Below, one piece after another: positions 34,401 to 46,500 of a DNA stretch of 64,000 nt (the stretch's first letter is position 1; every line of letters begins with the position of its first letter). Origin of the DNA: Abelmoschus esculentus (taxonomy: Eukaryota > Streptophyta > Magnoliopsida > Malvales > Malvaceae); NCBI GenBank assembly GCA_035048815.1, contig JAUCBN010000020.1, forward strand, positions 1,309,501-1,373,500, given 5' to 3'. The position numbers and the translations under genes are program-made. The notes under the pieces were generated by a model that worked only from the letters and a program-made list of their open reading frames with translations, was not told the origin of the DNA and did no database searches.

Positions 34401-36242
34401 TCCGATCTGTTGAAATGTAATGTCTATTTTCTGCATTAAATTAATTATAACTTGGAGTCTTATTTCTTAAAATTGTCGGCATGTGTAGGGTCCATCCCAT
34501 CTGATTAAATAAAAGATCCGTGTCAAGTGAATTAGCGAGAAAAACGGCTTAAAGACAATAAAGGTCATATTTTTACCCAAATAAGATAAAAAGAATTTAA
34601 TATTTTCGAGTCTAATATTACTACTAGAGCTGAGACTTCGGGCGAGTCGAGTTAAAAAATTTTGAATTATTTGAGTTGAGTTTATATATTTTATAATTAA
34701 ACTTTTTTTTGAATTTTTTTTGATTCAAGTCGATTTTTACGAGTTCAAGTCGAATTTGAGTTGATTCGATTTTTCAAGTTTATGTATAAACTTTAATTGC
34801 ACTATTTATAATATTATTGTACATTTTGATTCTAATAATAATAAATTAAATACATAAATTAAAAAATATAAAATAATTTAAATAAAAATTGTATTAAATA
34901 AAATATAAAATAAATATAGAAAGTGATCAAATTGTAAAAAAATGAAAATTAAAAGGTAAAAATAATAAAAAAGAGAATATAGAATTGAAATAGAACTAAA
35001 AATAAAACTACAGAGACTAAATGTGTAATTAGACCCTGTAAATTTTCGGTTTTTCGGTTTTTTGATTTTTCGGGTAACTTGAACTTTGAAAATTTAAACT
35101 CGACTCAAAATCGAAATTTTTTCGAGTTATTCGATTCGACTCGAATAACTCAAAATTGAAAAAAAATCATTTCTTTCATGGGCCCGCCAGACCCAACCCA
35201 TGAAACATGAACATCGAAACTATTACGACATTCTATTCCAGCCAAACCCCATCTTTGTACCGAATATGCTATTAAGAATCCAATTGGTTGGTCCATTCAG
35301 TCTTGTTACGACCCCAGCAGTGATGTTAATTCAAGTACTAAATGAATTTCAGGTCGGGTTAGATCAAATTCAAGAAAAATTAAATTTTAGATCGTTTTAA
35401 GTTGTATCATATCATATATATATTAGGTGTAATTTGGGTTCTGTTATTATATTATCGGATTCAAATCCACGATTATCAAGTCTAATTCGAATTTGAGTTA
35501 ACATCAAATCAAATTCGATCAAGTTTGAATTATATTACTTCGGATCAACAAATTTTCAGATTGGGTCAATCTTTTTAAACCCAAGTACAACTGCCTGGAT
35601 GCAAAGTCAATTGTATTATATCATAATTCCGTAAAAAGTCAACCTTTGATATAAAACGACTTTTACATGATTTAGTAAAATACTTTTTTATACTATCTCA
35701 TAAAATTTTAAAAGTATAATTGAATCATTAAACATATAAAAATAATTACAAAACTAAACAAGTGCATTTTGATGAATTTTCAAAGCGAGTGGTATCGATT
35801 TAATCTTAACTTAATCCGATAAAATCCAAAAACTTTTAATTTAAAATCCATCTCATCTTATCCTCAAACCCGATCTTCAAAAACAAATTCATCAACACAT
35901 GATTTGTTACCAATATACACATTCATATACCAAAAATACATCGAATACAAATTATTATTTTTATTTTAAAGAAATGTAAAAGAAACTAAAACACAAGGAA
36001 TTGAAACGCATATATATTACATATATTTGTTCTGAAAGATAGAAGCATCGCCAGCTCTAGAAGGAGATGAGGCCAATCTTCGGATTCAACCCGGAGATCT
36101 CCAAAATGTACTTTCAAGCTTCAACTGATGTGTTGTGAGTCTACTTCACTGCATCTTTATTCAATTTCAAAATACATGAAATATACATAAACATATACAT
36201 ATATATATACATATATATATGAATTATTGGAGTTGTATTCAT
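34401..36242. other. Intergenic DNA with a decayed TIR element
   Basis: 34635-35160 begins 'gggcgagtcgagttaaa' and ends 'gactcgaataactcaaaa', imperfect inverted ends of a decayed element of about 0.5 kb similar in style to 28321-28842. The remainder is AT-rich with no gene. 36000-36242 is probably the 3' untranslated region of the peptide gene. Confidence 0.4.
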
Positions 36243-36428
36243 TTACTTTGGTGGTGGTGGACAGTAGGGAGGAATGAATCCTCGATTATTACAACCTGCT
36301 GCTGGTTCTGGTGAATGGTCCTCAGGAACCACACGAGCTGCAGCCTGACAAGCAAAACTCAAGAGCAAAGCAATGGCAAACACTTTGACAGCGCTGCGGA
36401 TTATTGTGTTTATGGAAAGGTACGCCAT
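36243..36428 (-). CDS. Small secreted Cys/Pro-rich peptide precursor
   Basis: 61 aa, unrecognised family. The start at 36428 (MAYLSINTIIRSAVK) is chosen because a TATA box (TATTTAAA, 36484-36491) lies about 60 bases upstream; the frame is open further up to 36503, but the upstream codons overlap that box. Residues 13-31 form a strongly hydrophobic signal peptide (VFAIALLLSFACQAAA) with a plausible cleavage after AAA. The remaining ~30 residues are acidic and proline-rich and end GCNNRGFIPPYCPPPPK, with two cysteines nine residues apart (46 and 56) that could form one disulphide, and Pro residues suited to hydroxylation. This build is typical of plant signalling peptides acting outside the cell, but I do not recognise it as CLE, CEP, IDA, PSK, RALF or EPF. 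A cell-wall protein fragment is the alternative. Confidence 0.65.
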   Translation of the reverse strand: MAYLSINTIIRSAVKVFAIALLLSFACQAAARVVPEDHSPEPAAGCNNRGFIPPYCPPPPK

Positions 36429-36483
36429 TGTTTTTTTCCCTGAGGAACTTGAGTCTGTGCAGAAAACTGGAGGAGGAAGAGGG

Positions 36484-36491
36484 TTTAAATA
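36484..36491 (-). promoter_or_regulatory. TATA box of the peptide gene
   Basis: Minus strand reads TCCTATTTAAACCC. It predicts transcription from about 36455-36460 and a leader of about 30 bases, and so decides between the two possible start codons of the peptide gene. Confidence 0.6.
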
Positions 36492-36503
36492 GGAAGAAAT
36501 CAA

Positions 36504-36870
36504 ACCATGTTTTTGCTGAGGAAGGTGCTAAGTTTGATGACTTGACTGTTTAAGAAGATGGGTAATTTGAATGAGGAAAATAAACGTAACCAGCGGTGCA
36601 TGCAGGTAAGGAATATGGTCCTGGATTGAGGATTCTTAGCAGATGGTATACGGTAAAATTCCCCTGCCTAACTACGACTACACAGGTATCTCGATATTCA
36701 AATCTTGTGATGCACGACTTCAAGTTGGGTTTAAAAATGGTATTTTATTACCTTTTTATATTTTTATCTTTCGGAGATTATTAGGTAAACCTTATTTATT
36801 ACGTCATTTAAGTAATTAGAACTGTTTATCTTTAGATAACTTCCTAATAACTAATTATCCACTAATTACA
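36504..36870. other. Upstream region of the peptide gene
   Basis: No gene. The 9-bp target-site repeat CTAATTACA at 36862-36870 closes it. Confidence 0.4.
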
Positions 36871-37109
36871 GGGTACAAATCGTCTACCTCTTTCTCATGT
36901 CTCCATTCGTACCTTCGTTGGTATAGGGTATAGGGTTTAGGGTTAGGGATTTTGGTTAAGGTTTAGGGAATTAGGGGTATGACCTAAAGTTTAGGGTTTA
37001 AGGATTAAGATATAAAAAATAAGAGTTATGAATTAAAATTCAATTTTTTAAAATTTTTTAATAAGAGACATAGATGAAGGCATGATAAAGAGATAGAGGA
37101 TTTCTACTC
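36871..37109. mobile_element. Mutator-type MITE family M1, copy 3
   Basis: Left end 'gggtacaaatcgtctacctc' pairs with the right end, other strand, 'gagtagaaatcctctatctc'. The 9-bp direct repeat CTAATTACA flanks it (36862-36870 and 37110-37118). It is 239 bp, non-coding, with a 'gggtttagggttaggg' core. This is the best-preserved copy of the family. Confidence 0.88.
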
Positions 37110-37118
37110 CTAATTACA

Positions 37119-38402
37119 TATAGGAAATAAGTGATGAGTCATCTTTAAAAAAAACTAAGATGACAAATCTATTTGGTTGGGATCACAAATGACTTGATGA
37201 ACAATGTTCATGTAATAATTTTTCGTTTATTGTATAATGTGAGTTAAGAGATACATAAATTTACATAAACTTTAGTTTATACTATTTTTTTAATTTTAGG
37301 GTTTAGATAGTTGTGTCTAGAATTTATGATTTTATGATTAAAATTTAGAGCATAGGGATCAAGTTTTAGGTTTTAGAGGGTTAGGATAAAAATTTAGATT
37401 TTAGATTATATAATTTAAATACAAAGGATTGTGTTAATTATTTTTATAGAATTTGTGTATCAAAATATAATTTATATATATCGGATATGATCCGAATGCA
37501 CAATGTAAAAAACTTAAAGTTTTACATGTTTTATAGATTGTTATATGGATGAAACGAATGACTGAGATATTTAATAGTATAATATGTAAAAATTATCGCC
37601 CAGAGAAAAAAAAAAGAAATTAATCTAAAATATTCATTTCCTTCATCCAACGATCTAAAAAAGTATGTAAAACTTTAAAATTTTTATATTATATAAGTGA
37701 ATCCTAATCGAGGACAACACAAAAGTTTATGGTTGAGGGAATAAAAAATAAATATTTAAAAATAAAAAACATTCATAAATAAAATATTTTAAAAAATAAA
37801 TAAGAGAATAATAAAAAAAATCTTCAGAAATTGAAAAGAATTATCCCCTACATCTTATATGTAGTGGCGGATCCATTAAGAATGTAGGGTGAGCTTGTGG
37901 TTATTCTTAATTTTTATATTTTTTGTGAATTAATTTTTAAAATTTTATAATATTTAAAGTTTATATACATCTTAAAATTTTATATATACATACCTTCAAA
38001 TAAATTCCTGAATCGACCACTAATTTGTCACTAATCTTATCCTTCTATGATTCGGTCACCCTTAACAAAGGTTTTATCGTGTTTTCTTCAGATCATATAC
38101 TTTCCTGGAATGGATAGGCGTTCAAAGTCTTAACATACAAGTTTCTCTTTTCCTTTCCTTGTTTTACTTTTATTTTATGATTTTAGAAGTAAATTTATAA
38201 TTTAATCTTTTTTATATGAAATGATTAGGAATTAATTTAAAATTTATAGTAAGATGTAAATAGTGAATAAAATTAAATTTTAAATAACAGATTAAGTTTG
38301 GTGGTAAAATATCGTGACTATCTTTAAACACAATATATATAACTTTGATGATTCTGTAATTGGCTAATCACAACAGAAGAACTTACTCAACTATCCTATA
38401 AG
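37119..38402. other. AT-rich intergenic DNA with decayed elements
   Basis: 37290-37440 holds one TTTAGGG-type arm like family F1. 37863-38022 resembles the CAGTG-ended MITE at 2716-2952 ('tagtggcggatcc' start) but has no clear target-site repeat. No gene. Confidence 0.4.
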
Positions 38403-38888
38403 TAGGGGTGTTCATTGTTAAATATCGGATCAATTTTTTTAGATATTCGGGTTTACGGATCGATGATATAGTGATTCGTATCCGATCCGGAAAAAGGCGG
38501 ATATTCGCATAATCGAATATCGAATATCCGAAAATATAAATTGATTAAATTAATTTTTTTGAATTTAAAGGTTGTATTTATGAAAATTTTAAAATTTCGA
38601 ATATAATAAACAACATATTATTAAATACAAGAAGATTCACATTTATAAAAGTTTCAGTTTTTAAAATTTTTTAATATAATAATTATTAAATTGTTGAATA
38701 TAACAAGATTAATATTAATGAAAATTTGAATTTTAAATTTTTGGATTTTCGGATAATCTGAAATTTGAAATATTGTGACCCTTATCCGATCCAAAAATAA
38801 AAAAACATATCAGATATCTTAATTTTCAAATTAGATCAATGGATAATCGGATTGGATTGACCGGATCAGATATTTTTTAACACTCCTA
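38403..38888. mobile_element. hAT-type non-autonomous element (TAGGGGTG end)
   Basis: Starts TAGGGGTGTTCATTGTTAAA and ends TTTAACACTCCTA. Flanking 8-bp repeats CCTATAAG (38395-38402) and CCTACAAG (38889-38896) differ by one base. The interior has 'gatatccga'-type strings in both orientations. A similar but more decayed element starts at 49246 ('taggggtattc'). Confidence 0.7.
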
Positions 38889-39667
38889 CCTACAAGACAA
38901 ATAAGAAAATATTACAAATTAACCATTTATTATCCAATTTATTTTTTTACATAAATTTATACTTTTTTTAATTTGTATAAACTAATCACTAGTTATCTAA
39001 TTGACCACTAGTCAAGTAAAGATATTTTACAAGACAAATAAGGATATATTACAAGCTAGCCATTTATATTTTTTTATTTTACAAATTTATCACTAATTTA
39101 AAATTATTTTTATGAGCTAATTTTTACTAAATTTACAAGGTAATCTTTGAAAACCAGTAATTATATGTAACTTGAAAAAATTTTAACAAATTAATTGAAA
39201 AAATTAGACCCTAAATTTTTAAATAAATGATTTACCGACCCTAAGAGTACTATACCGATACTATCAATAAGTGTTTCGATACAGGTGGTTGTATTCTGGA
39301 AATGTAGCTTATGGCTATCGAAATTTATGCTTAAAGCACTGAAGGTATAAAAGTTTTAAATTGATCCGGAAACGAATACGACCCCTCCTACCTCATATCG
39401 AACTAAGATTATAAAATACAGAATAATAATATCCTAAGTTGAATTGAAGCATCGAAGAATGTTACCGAACCACCGAAACTTTCGACCATAGCATCTTCCG
39501 ACTCGATTCCCTACCAGGGCAGGAAGGGGTGTTACAATCAATTCACACAATCTATTCACTTTCAACCTTATTTAACACAAACTCAATTAAATTTCAACCA
39601 CCCAAAATTCACCCCTTCAACACCCGATTGAAATACATGCAAAACCTACCACAGGTTTGTCATCCCC
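38889..39667. other. AT-rich intergenic DNA
   Basis: No gene. 39240-39540 ('accgatactatcaataagtg' to 'ggggtgttaca') has a retrotransposon-LTR look but no ends could be set. Confidence 0.35.
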
Positions 39668-39905
39668 TGCACGACACTGTTTGAAGTCGGAGGAAGAACA
39701 TCCCGACTTTAAACAGTGTCAAGTGTTTTCCCAGGCCGATACGTGACTTTTTAAAGTTGTAAGTTTTTTTAAGTCAGACTGTAAACACTCTAAATTTAAA
39801 CAATATTTTTTTTTGAAGTTCATTGGTTGAAGTCGGATGAAAAACAATCCAACTTCAAACGGTGCTTAGTACTTTATTGGGTTACTGTTTGAAGTTGAGA
39901 TTTTT
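39668..39905. repeat. Short hairpin repeats related to the 55.7-56.0 kb array
   Basis: 'cactgtttgaagtcgg' (39677) is followed by 'cccgactttaaacagtg' (39702), an inverted pair. A weaker pair, 'ttgaagtcggatg' and 'ccaacttcaaacgg', lies at 39827-39863, and 'actgtttgaagttgag' ends the block. The motif 'cccgactttgaacagtg' is also the core of the array at 55749-56035. Confidence 0.6.
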
Positions 39906-41640
39906 TTTACCCAATTTTTGATTTGAACAATATATCACCATATTATGAAAAATAAACGGGAAAAAACTATATTTTTGTAAAAAAAAATTAGAGATATTAT
40001 TTATATAAAATCTCCAATTTGTTGTGATTAATATTTTATTTTTTTAATTTTAATATATATAAATATTTTAAAAAAATAACCTTAAATTAATATTTTTTAT
40101 TTGTATTATATATTATAAATTTTTAAATTTTAAAAGTTCTTATCTATTTTACAAAAAAAATATATATTTAAAAAATAAAATAATATAAATTAGATAATTA
40201 ATATATAATTTTATGATATTTTATTTTATAGATATTTAATAATGACAGGACAAGACATAAAATAATAAATATACTATTTGAAAAGTTGTATAAGAAAAAT
40301 TTTGAGTTACTTAAATTTAAACACCCCTAATTTAAATCTTAGAACAATCGACAAAGTTGTATTCTCTCATTAGAGTAAAATTTTAATTAAAAAAATTGAT
40401 TTAATTTAAAAGTAGGTGTCTTAATTTAAAAGTAGGTGTCTAAATTTTATTATGTTATTGTTTTAAAGTAATAAAAATATATTAATATGTGATTTTTATT
40501 TTTATTTATTAAAAAATAAATTCAAAATAAATTAAACAATATCTATTTTTTTTTTCAAAATTCACAAAATAATTTCAAATTTTCTAAAACTTTAAACCCA
40601 AAATTAACGTCACTATCACTATCGATAACTTTGTCGGATCTTCATAATTATTATCGTCAAAGATCATTTATTTTCTTCAATCATCTATCATTGTTAATTG
40701 ACAAAAAGACTATCAATTGAACAATGAACGTGAAATTTTAGTCGTTTGAAATTATCGACGATGAACGTAAAATTTTCATCCGTTCATCTATGTTAGTCTC
40801 GATTTTTGCAATGTTATCAAGTATCTTCCGATGTTCAGTCTAATTAAGTTGAATTTTTTTTAATTAATTGAGTTATGAATTATATTTTAAGATTTAAAAT
40901 TTATTTAATTTTTTAAAATTGGGATTGAGTTAGTAAAATACGAATCGAGTTATTTTTTGAAATTATATACAAATTTAATTATAATTAATTATAACATTGT
41001 AATATAAATTAATTCTAATTCAAATAAGTTTTATGTTCATTAATTACTTAAAAAATTAAAATTATTAAAAATTTAATTTAATTTTTTTTCAAATCAAGTA
41101 AAATCAAAACAATTAAAGTTTTTTTTGTGTGTGTAAATCAAAAAATGTGTACCACATCGCACATAAATGCAAAAGTTAGGTATTGCATTGTACATAAATA
41201 CCAAAATCAAGTACCAAAAGTTATACCGTTATCCACCTAAAATGATATTGACTTTTTTTTACTTTGAATTTACGTTATTTAAAATTTATTGCTGATAAAA
41301 TGTAAAAAAAAATCTTTAATTTAATTATTTTTAAATATTTTAAATAATTATAATTAAAATTAAGACATTAAAATAAAAAGCGTGGGTACTTTAGACTAAA
41401 TGATTAAAAAATGGTTGTTGTTCCTAAAAGTCACGGATTTGAACACAGTGAATGATCAATGTTTATTTTTTATTTGGATCTTTTGATTAAATTTTAAATT
41501 TTTAATATATAATTTTTATATAATCTAAAATAACTTATTTCTTATACCAATAATTATAAAAAATATCTAAATTATATATTTAAGTTACATTTCTAATCGT
41601 TAAATTCATTATAATTTGGATATTTATTTTTAAAAATAAA
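39906..41640. other. AT-rich intergenic DNA
   Basis: No gene. A perfect 18-bp tandem pair 'ttaatttaaaagtaggtg' lies at about 40405-40440. Confidence 0.45.
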
Positions 41641-41891
41641 ACCAGCTTCTCCTATAATAAAAAATCAAACTAAATCCGAAGACGAGATCCAACCCCAAAC
41701 GCTGTCGTTTGGTGAATCCCACCAAAAGGAAGAAGAAAAGCACATGTAAAAAGCTCCCAGCACAGCAGTCTCGTTCTGTTGCTTTACTTCCTTAACTTCG
41801 CTTGGGAAATTTGAAAGTCCAGAAGGCAGAAGCAGCTTCACGAGGTCTCTAGGACTCTCTCAATCTAATCTCATCGTCGTTGATTTCAACA

Positions 41892-42437
41892 ATGGCCTCG
41901 GAATCCCCTTCCACGCCCGTGTTATTCTCACGCGCCACCCAATCTGGCTTCACGCGTCGCCCATGGCGTGCGTTCCTGTCATTGGCATCTTTCTCCCGTC
42001 CCATTTCATTCGGCGACGCCACCGCACGCATGAAACGGAACCTAGATTACTTCCGCGTCAACTACGCCATGCTAATCCTAGCAGTCCTCTTCCTCAGTCT
42101 GCTATGGCATCCGATCTCCATGATCGTCTTCTTGGTCGCCTTCGTCGCATGGTTCTTCCTCTACTTCTTCCGAGACGATCCATTGTACATTCTCAACCGT
42201 CCGATCGACGATCGCGTCATGCTGGCGATCCTCAGCGTAATTACGATTGTAGCTCTGGTTCTCACCCACGTTTGGTTGAACGTGCTGGTTTCTATTCTGG
42301 TTGGGGCTTGCATCATGGGACTCCACGCTGCGTTCAGGGGAACTGAAGATTTGTACAGTGATCTGGACAGTATCGATGGCGGGCTCGTCTCGGTTGTGGG
42401 CAACCCCGCCCGAGGTGGGTACTCCTCCCTCGTTTAA
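41892..42437 (+). CDS. PRA1 family protein (prenylated Rab acceptor, PRA1.B type)
   Basis: Intronless, 181 aa; start ATG at 41892 in the context AACAATGG. PRA1 proteins are small membrane proteins of the endomembrane system that bind prenylated Rab GTPases and affect vesicle traffic. The PRA1 domain spans about residues 20-150: FTRRPWRAFLS, then NLDYFRVNYAMLILAVLFLS, DPLYILNRPIDDRVMLAILS and HAAFRGTEDL. Two hydrophobic blocks (about 59-93 and 107-142), each long enough for two membrane passes, give the usual four-helix hairpin layout. The short acidic tail (EDLYSDLDS) and N-terminal Ser/Pro-rich stretch fit the plant B clade. The frame extends 12 bases upstream of the ATG without another ATG. 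Codon use is rich in C at third positions, unlike the AT-rich surroundings. Confidence 0.93.
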   Translation: MASESPSTPVLFSRATQSGFTRRPWRAFLSLASFSRPISFGDATARMKRNLDYFRVNYAMLILAVLFLSLLWHPISMIVFLVAFVAWFFLYFFRDDPLYILNRPIDDRVMLAILSVITIVALVLTHVWLNVLVSILVGACIMGLHAAFRGTEDLYSDLDSIDGGLVSVVGNPARGGYSSLV

Positions 42438-43536
42438 AATCCAAACAACTGCTTTAAAACAGTGAATTGATTCTTTGCTGATTGCTTTGGATAAAAGAAA
42501 GGGCATCAAAGCAGTAAACGAAAATTTTGGTACCAAATTTATCAAAAAATAAAAATGTTGGTACCAAATTTTTAGCTACTAGGTGACTGATTGTGTTTGA
42601 TAATTACTACTTTCTTTCCTTAGGTTAAAAATAATATTATTTTTATGAAAATTTAGTTCAAATATATATTAAATTTTTATATAATCATCTGTATCTATAT
42701 TTTTATGAAAATAATAGTATTTGGTTCATGATTATATAGAGGTTTAAAATGTCTCGTACTGAAAAAATTATTAGATAGATTTAAATTATCATGTCATCTT
42801 GGTCAACTAGAATCGTAAGTAACGTGATGAGCCGAATCAATCTAATAATTTTTCTTCGAATTAAAGATCCTTTTGTCAAAGGTGAATACAAGGGTAGTTG
42901 GCATGAGTGGTTCTAGGCCATTGATGAAGGCTTTTTTCTTCTTATTTTCCTTTTCCCAGAATTCAATCCACGTGGATGGCCACTTGCCTCTCACTTTAGG
43001 TGTTTTGTACTTCTGTTTATGCTTTACTTTTCAGTGTAATCAGGAAAGTGAAAAGAACCCAAAAGTTGCTATTGTCGTCCCCAATAAAAGAACCACTGGT
43101 ATCAAATTTCATTGACATTTGAGATCCCCAATCTATGGAGTTTTAGGTTCTGGTCAAGTGTTCCCAATAAATTTATGTTCGGAGTTCGTAAATACACCTT
43201 CCGACAACGTCATCTCCGACGTTTGAACTTGGAGTGCAATGAATGTCTTACATAAAAAAAGAACTGAAATCAATGAAAGAACATCCACCAGTTGTAACTG
43301 TAACTGGAGAAGTGGAGCTTTATGACATGATTTCAGTCATGTAAGTACAGTTAGGGTAGTTAAACCCTGTTACTTGGCCGCAAAGCAACTCACTCAACAT
43401 ATGCCTTTATAGAATACATGCTGTGTATCAGTCCTACTCTATTGCCAATGACGATTCGAATAATGATAATATCATACATATATGTATGTGTTAAGATTAT
43501 TGATGTGGTGGGGGAAAGAATTGAAACAAGGCATTG
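42438..43536. other. Convergent spacer between PRA1 and DRIP genes
   Basis: The two genes point toward each other; this 1.1 kb should hold both 3' untranslated regions. No other gene or repeat is recognised. The DRIP-side frames on the plus strand are shadows. Confidence 0.45.
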
Positions 43537-46500
43537 TCATTCACCTGGGACTTTTCGAGCATATCCCAATACCATCACAAATTCCTTTGCACTGGAACCA
43601 GCAGATGCAGCCACACGCTGTGACGTCGATGCTGTTTGTAGCCAGAAATCGACTAAATTATACAACTGCAGGGTGGGAAGTACAGGTTGTCCCATGCATT
43701 TAATCTCAACCTGCCAAAACAAGTATACATGCATAAAGAATAAAGCAACCCATCACATTCTAAAAACAAAAGAGCCTCGTCGAAGAAAGTCGGCATCGGA
43801 AAACCAAAAGCTAAGAAATCATTTTGGCCAAATTTCTTCTTAGGGTGTATCATCAGAGAACATTCAAGGAGAGATCAACTCACCTCAGTTTCATTGGTGA
43901 GATCCAATTTCTTCATAAGGTATTTTTGAATAAAAGAAACAGGCATATTTCCATCCCTGCCACAAAGGAACAAATATGAACCATTGAAAGCTAATAAATG
44001 GTAAAATTGCACTTTTTTGTCCCTCAATTTTGCAATTCAATCTGGCTTCACCCTTCGATGGATTCATATCGAAAGTGACACTGAGAAATAACTATCATTC
44101 AGTTCAAAACTCTTGGTGGAAACACGGTCATTAATCCATATGACCGATGCACAATGTAGACTTTTAGTGTTGTAGATCGGCCGGGAAAGAGAACAAAACA
44201 GGCATGAGTAAGCACCTTTAGTTGAAACAAATTGATAGATGGGATTTAGCTATAAGTAGTGACAACAGACCACAGCACTTAAAATAGAAATGGTAAAAAA
44301 TAACACAGTTAAATTGACAAAAGAAACAAAATTACATATTTTTTATTTTTTATTCACTTCAAAATCCACAGGTCGTTCAGGACATATCCGTTCACCAAAA
44401 AAACAGGATAGCGGCACACCCCCGTTTTAATTACATGATCTGCTCTACTCTAACTTGACTATTACCAGATAACTAAAGCTAAGATCTAGGCAACAATGTC
44501 TGGAAGGCATGCTCAGATGATTGGGGTTAAAGTACAAAATGAGAGTAAATAACTAATGTCATAAAACGATTTCACCAAGTAAAAGAAACACACCTTTAAA
44601 GAGAGAAGAACTTAAAGGAGGGGAGGAAACCGTAACCAGTGGACAGAAGCTGGATTAACAATAGGAAGTGACTAGCGAGACCTTTTTCATGTATAAAAAT
44701 CTAAAACTAAAGTTGGATTGTCTAACCACACTTTTATAAGCATTTTGCCATTGTTAATACTAGATATTTGTATGACCATACAAACCCCAGCCAAATGCTT
44801 CCTTGAACACGTTCGTTAACATTAATATTATTGAAGATAGCTAACAAAATGCTGTCTCAACAGGTAAAACTCGACTTCTAGTAATGGGTTGTTGCCTGTT
44901 AGTCCCACCACTGCTTTATCTATACTCTAGTTAAAACCAAAGTTTAGCCTTCTTACATCATGATTCTTGTTTTATAAGCATCAGCTACCATAAATATTGG
45001 TGTTCGGCATATCAGGTCCTTTAGCTCCCATAACATTTATATAAATCCATTTTTTGAACTAAACAAAGCACAAGCAGTTGTAAGTCAACCAGTTAAGCAT
45101 TTCCATACATAATTGATGGAAGTTAAGCCGATAACTACTTAGTTGTCCATCAGTTCATTAGCTTTGTTTGCATGAGTTGAGCAGAAGACTTCCAAGACAT
45201 AGTATCTTTGCCTTCAAGACAAGTTCAGCTATATTTTCTAGTCTCACAGTCCATTAAACATTTAGTTTACAACTCCAAGTAACCTATTACCTTACAGACT
45301 ACAAAATAAAATATTTTTATCAAATCCCGTTACCAGTTTAGATTGGTAACAACCTACATGTATGTTCCTTTTCCATATGCCAAGCCAAATACTACAAGAT
45401 TATGGTGCCCAAAAACTGGATAACTGACGGGTCAAATTATAAATTTTCAGACAAAAGGAAGAAGGATATATAGCAAGCTATTGCAAGACTCAAGAAGGAA
45501 TTGGATAGAGGAACTTACTTTATCCTTAGGTAATTTGCAGGAATCTGAGGGAGGGATGCACCTCCTTCTCTGAAAGCATTTTAGTTTTAATTAGTTTATG
45601 ACCAAGAGAAGATAATCTTAAAAAAAATCCATTTTCAATCCATTAGAGTTTTAAGGCAAAATAAATTCTTACTGATCTTCAGAGGCCACTAAAGAGAACC
45701 AAACAGGACCCATTCTTCTTTCATGCTTTGGACCGGATGCATCCAGCACAGCTTGTGGAGAAATGCCAGAATCCCCCAAACCAGAATCCCTCTTCCTGCG
45801 GATCCTGCGTAACTTTTTAGGAGTTACAACTTCTGATGTTCCAGGACCATCAATATTCTTTTCATCCTCCACTTTTGATTTGCATTTGTCTTCCTTGTTT
45901 TTGCTTTTGAACAATTGAGCTTCAACGTTACATACATGGTTAGATTCTAATTTAGAATCAGAACCTTGTGTACTGGATTTGAAGGACTTGGTCCTATTTG
46001 CAACCTCCACTAAACAATTCAAAGGTTTCCAGAGATCCAATTTCCCATCCCACGATACATCACCATTTCCAGCATCTTTATTCATGTGTTGGCTAGGTTC
46101 GGTAGAAGAAATACACTGTTTTCAATTTTATAAAGACAACAGATATCATCAATCTAATCCAAAACAATAGTTATTTCAACTATTAAGCAATATTGAACAC
46201 CGAGAGAAAAAAGGCATCATATACTAAAAATCTTTAGGCTTCAATTTACCTGTCTTTTGTTTTGAGTGAATTTATTTAGTGTCTCAGGTGAACTTGCACT
46301 CTCCTGGTGATCCTCCATAGAGTCTTCCTCACTTTTAAGAGGCCTCTCCACCGAAAAACTAGAACCTCGCAAAGCACTGGCCTTTCTGGCAACAGCTTTT
46401 GTCCTCCGTCCAGTCATGGTAGTTTGTGTTGATACTTTGGGGGAATTAACCACCAAGGAAGAGAGTGATCTCTCTTTTCTTCTCGTCGGCATTGTAACCG

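Noticed and set aside
42102..42545. 147-codon minus-strand frame opposite PRA1
   Set aside because: Shadow frame; the + strand encodes a complete PRA1 protein.
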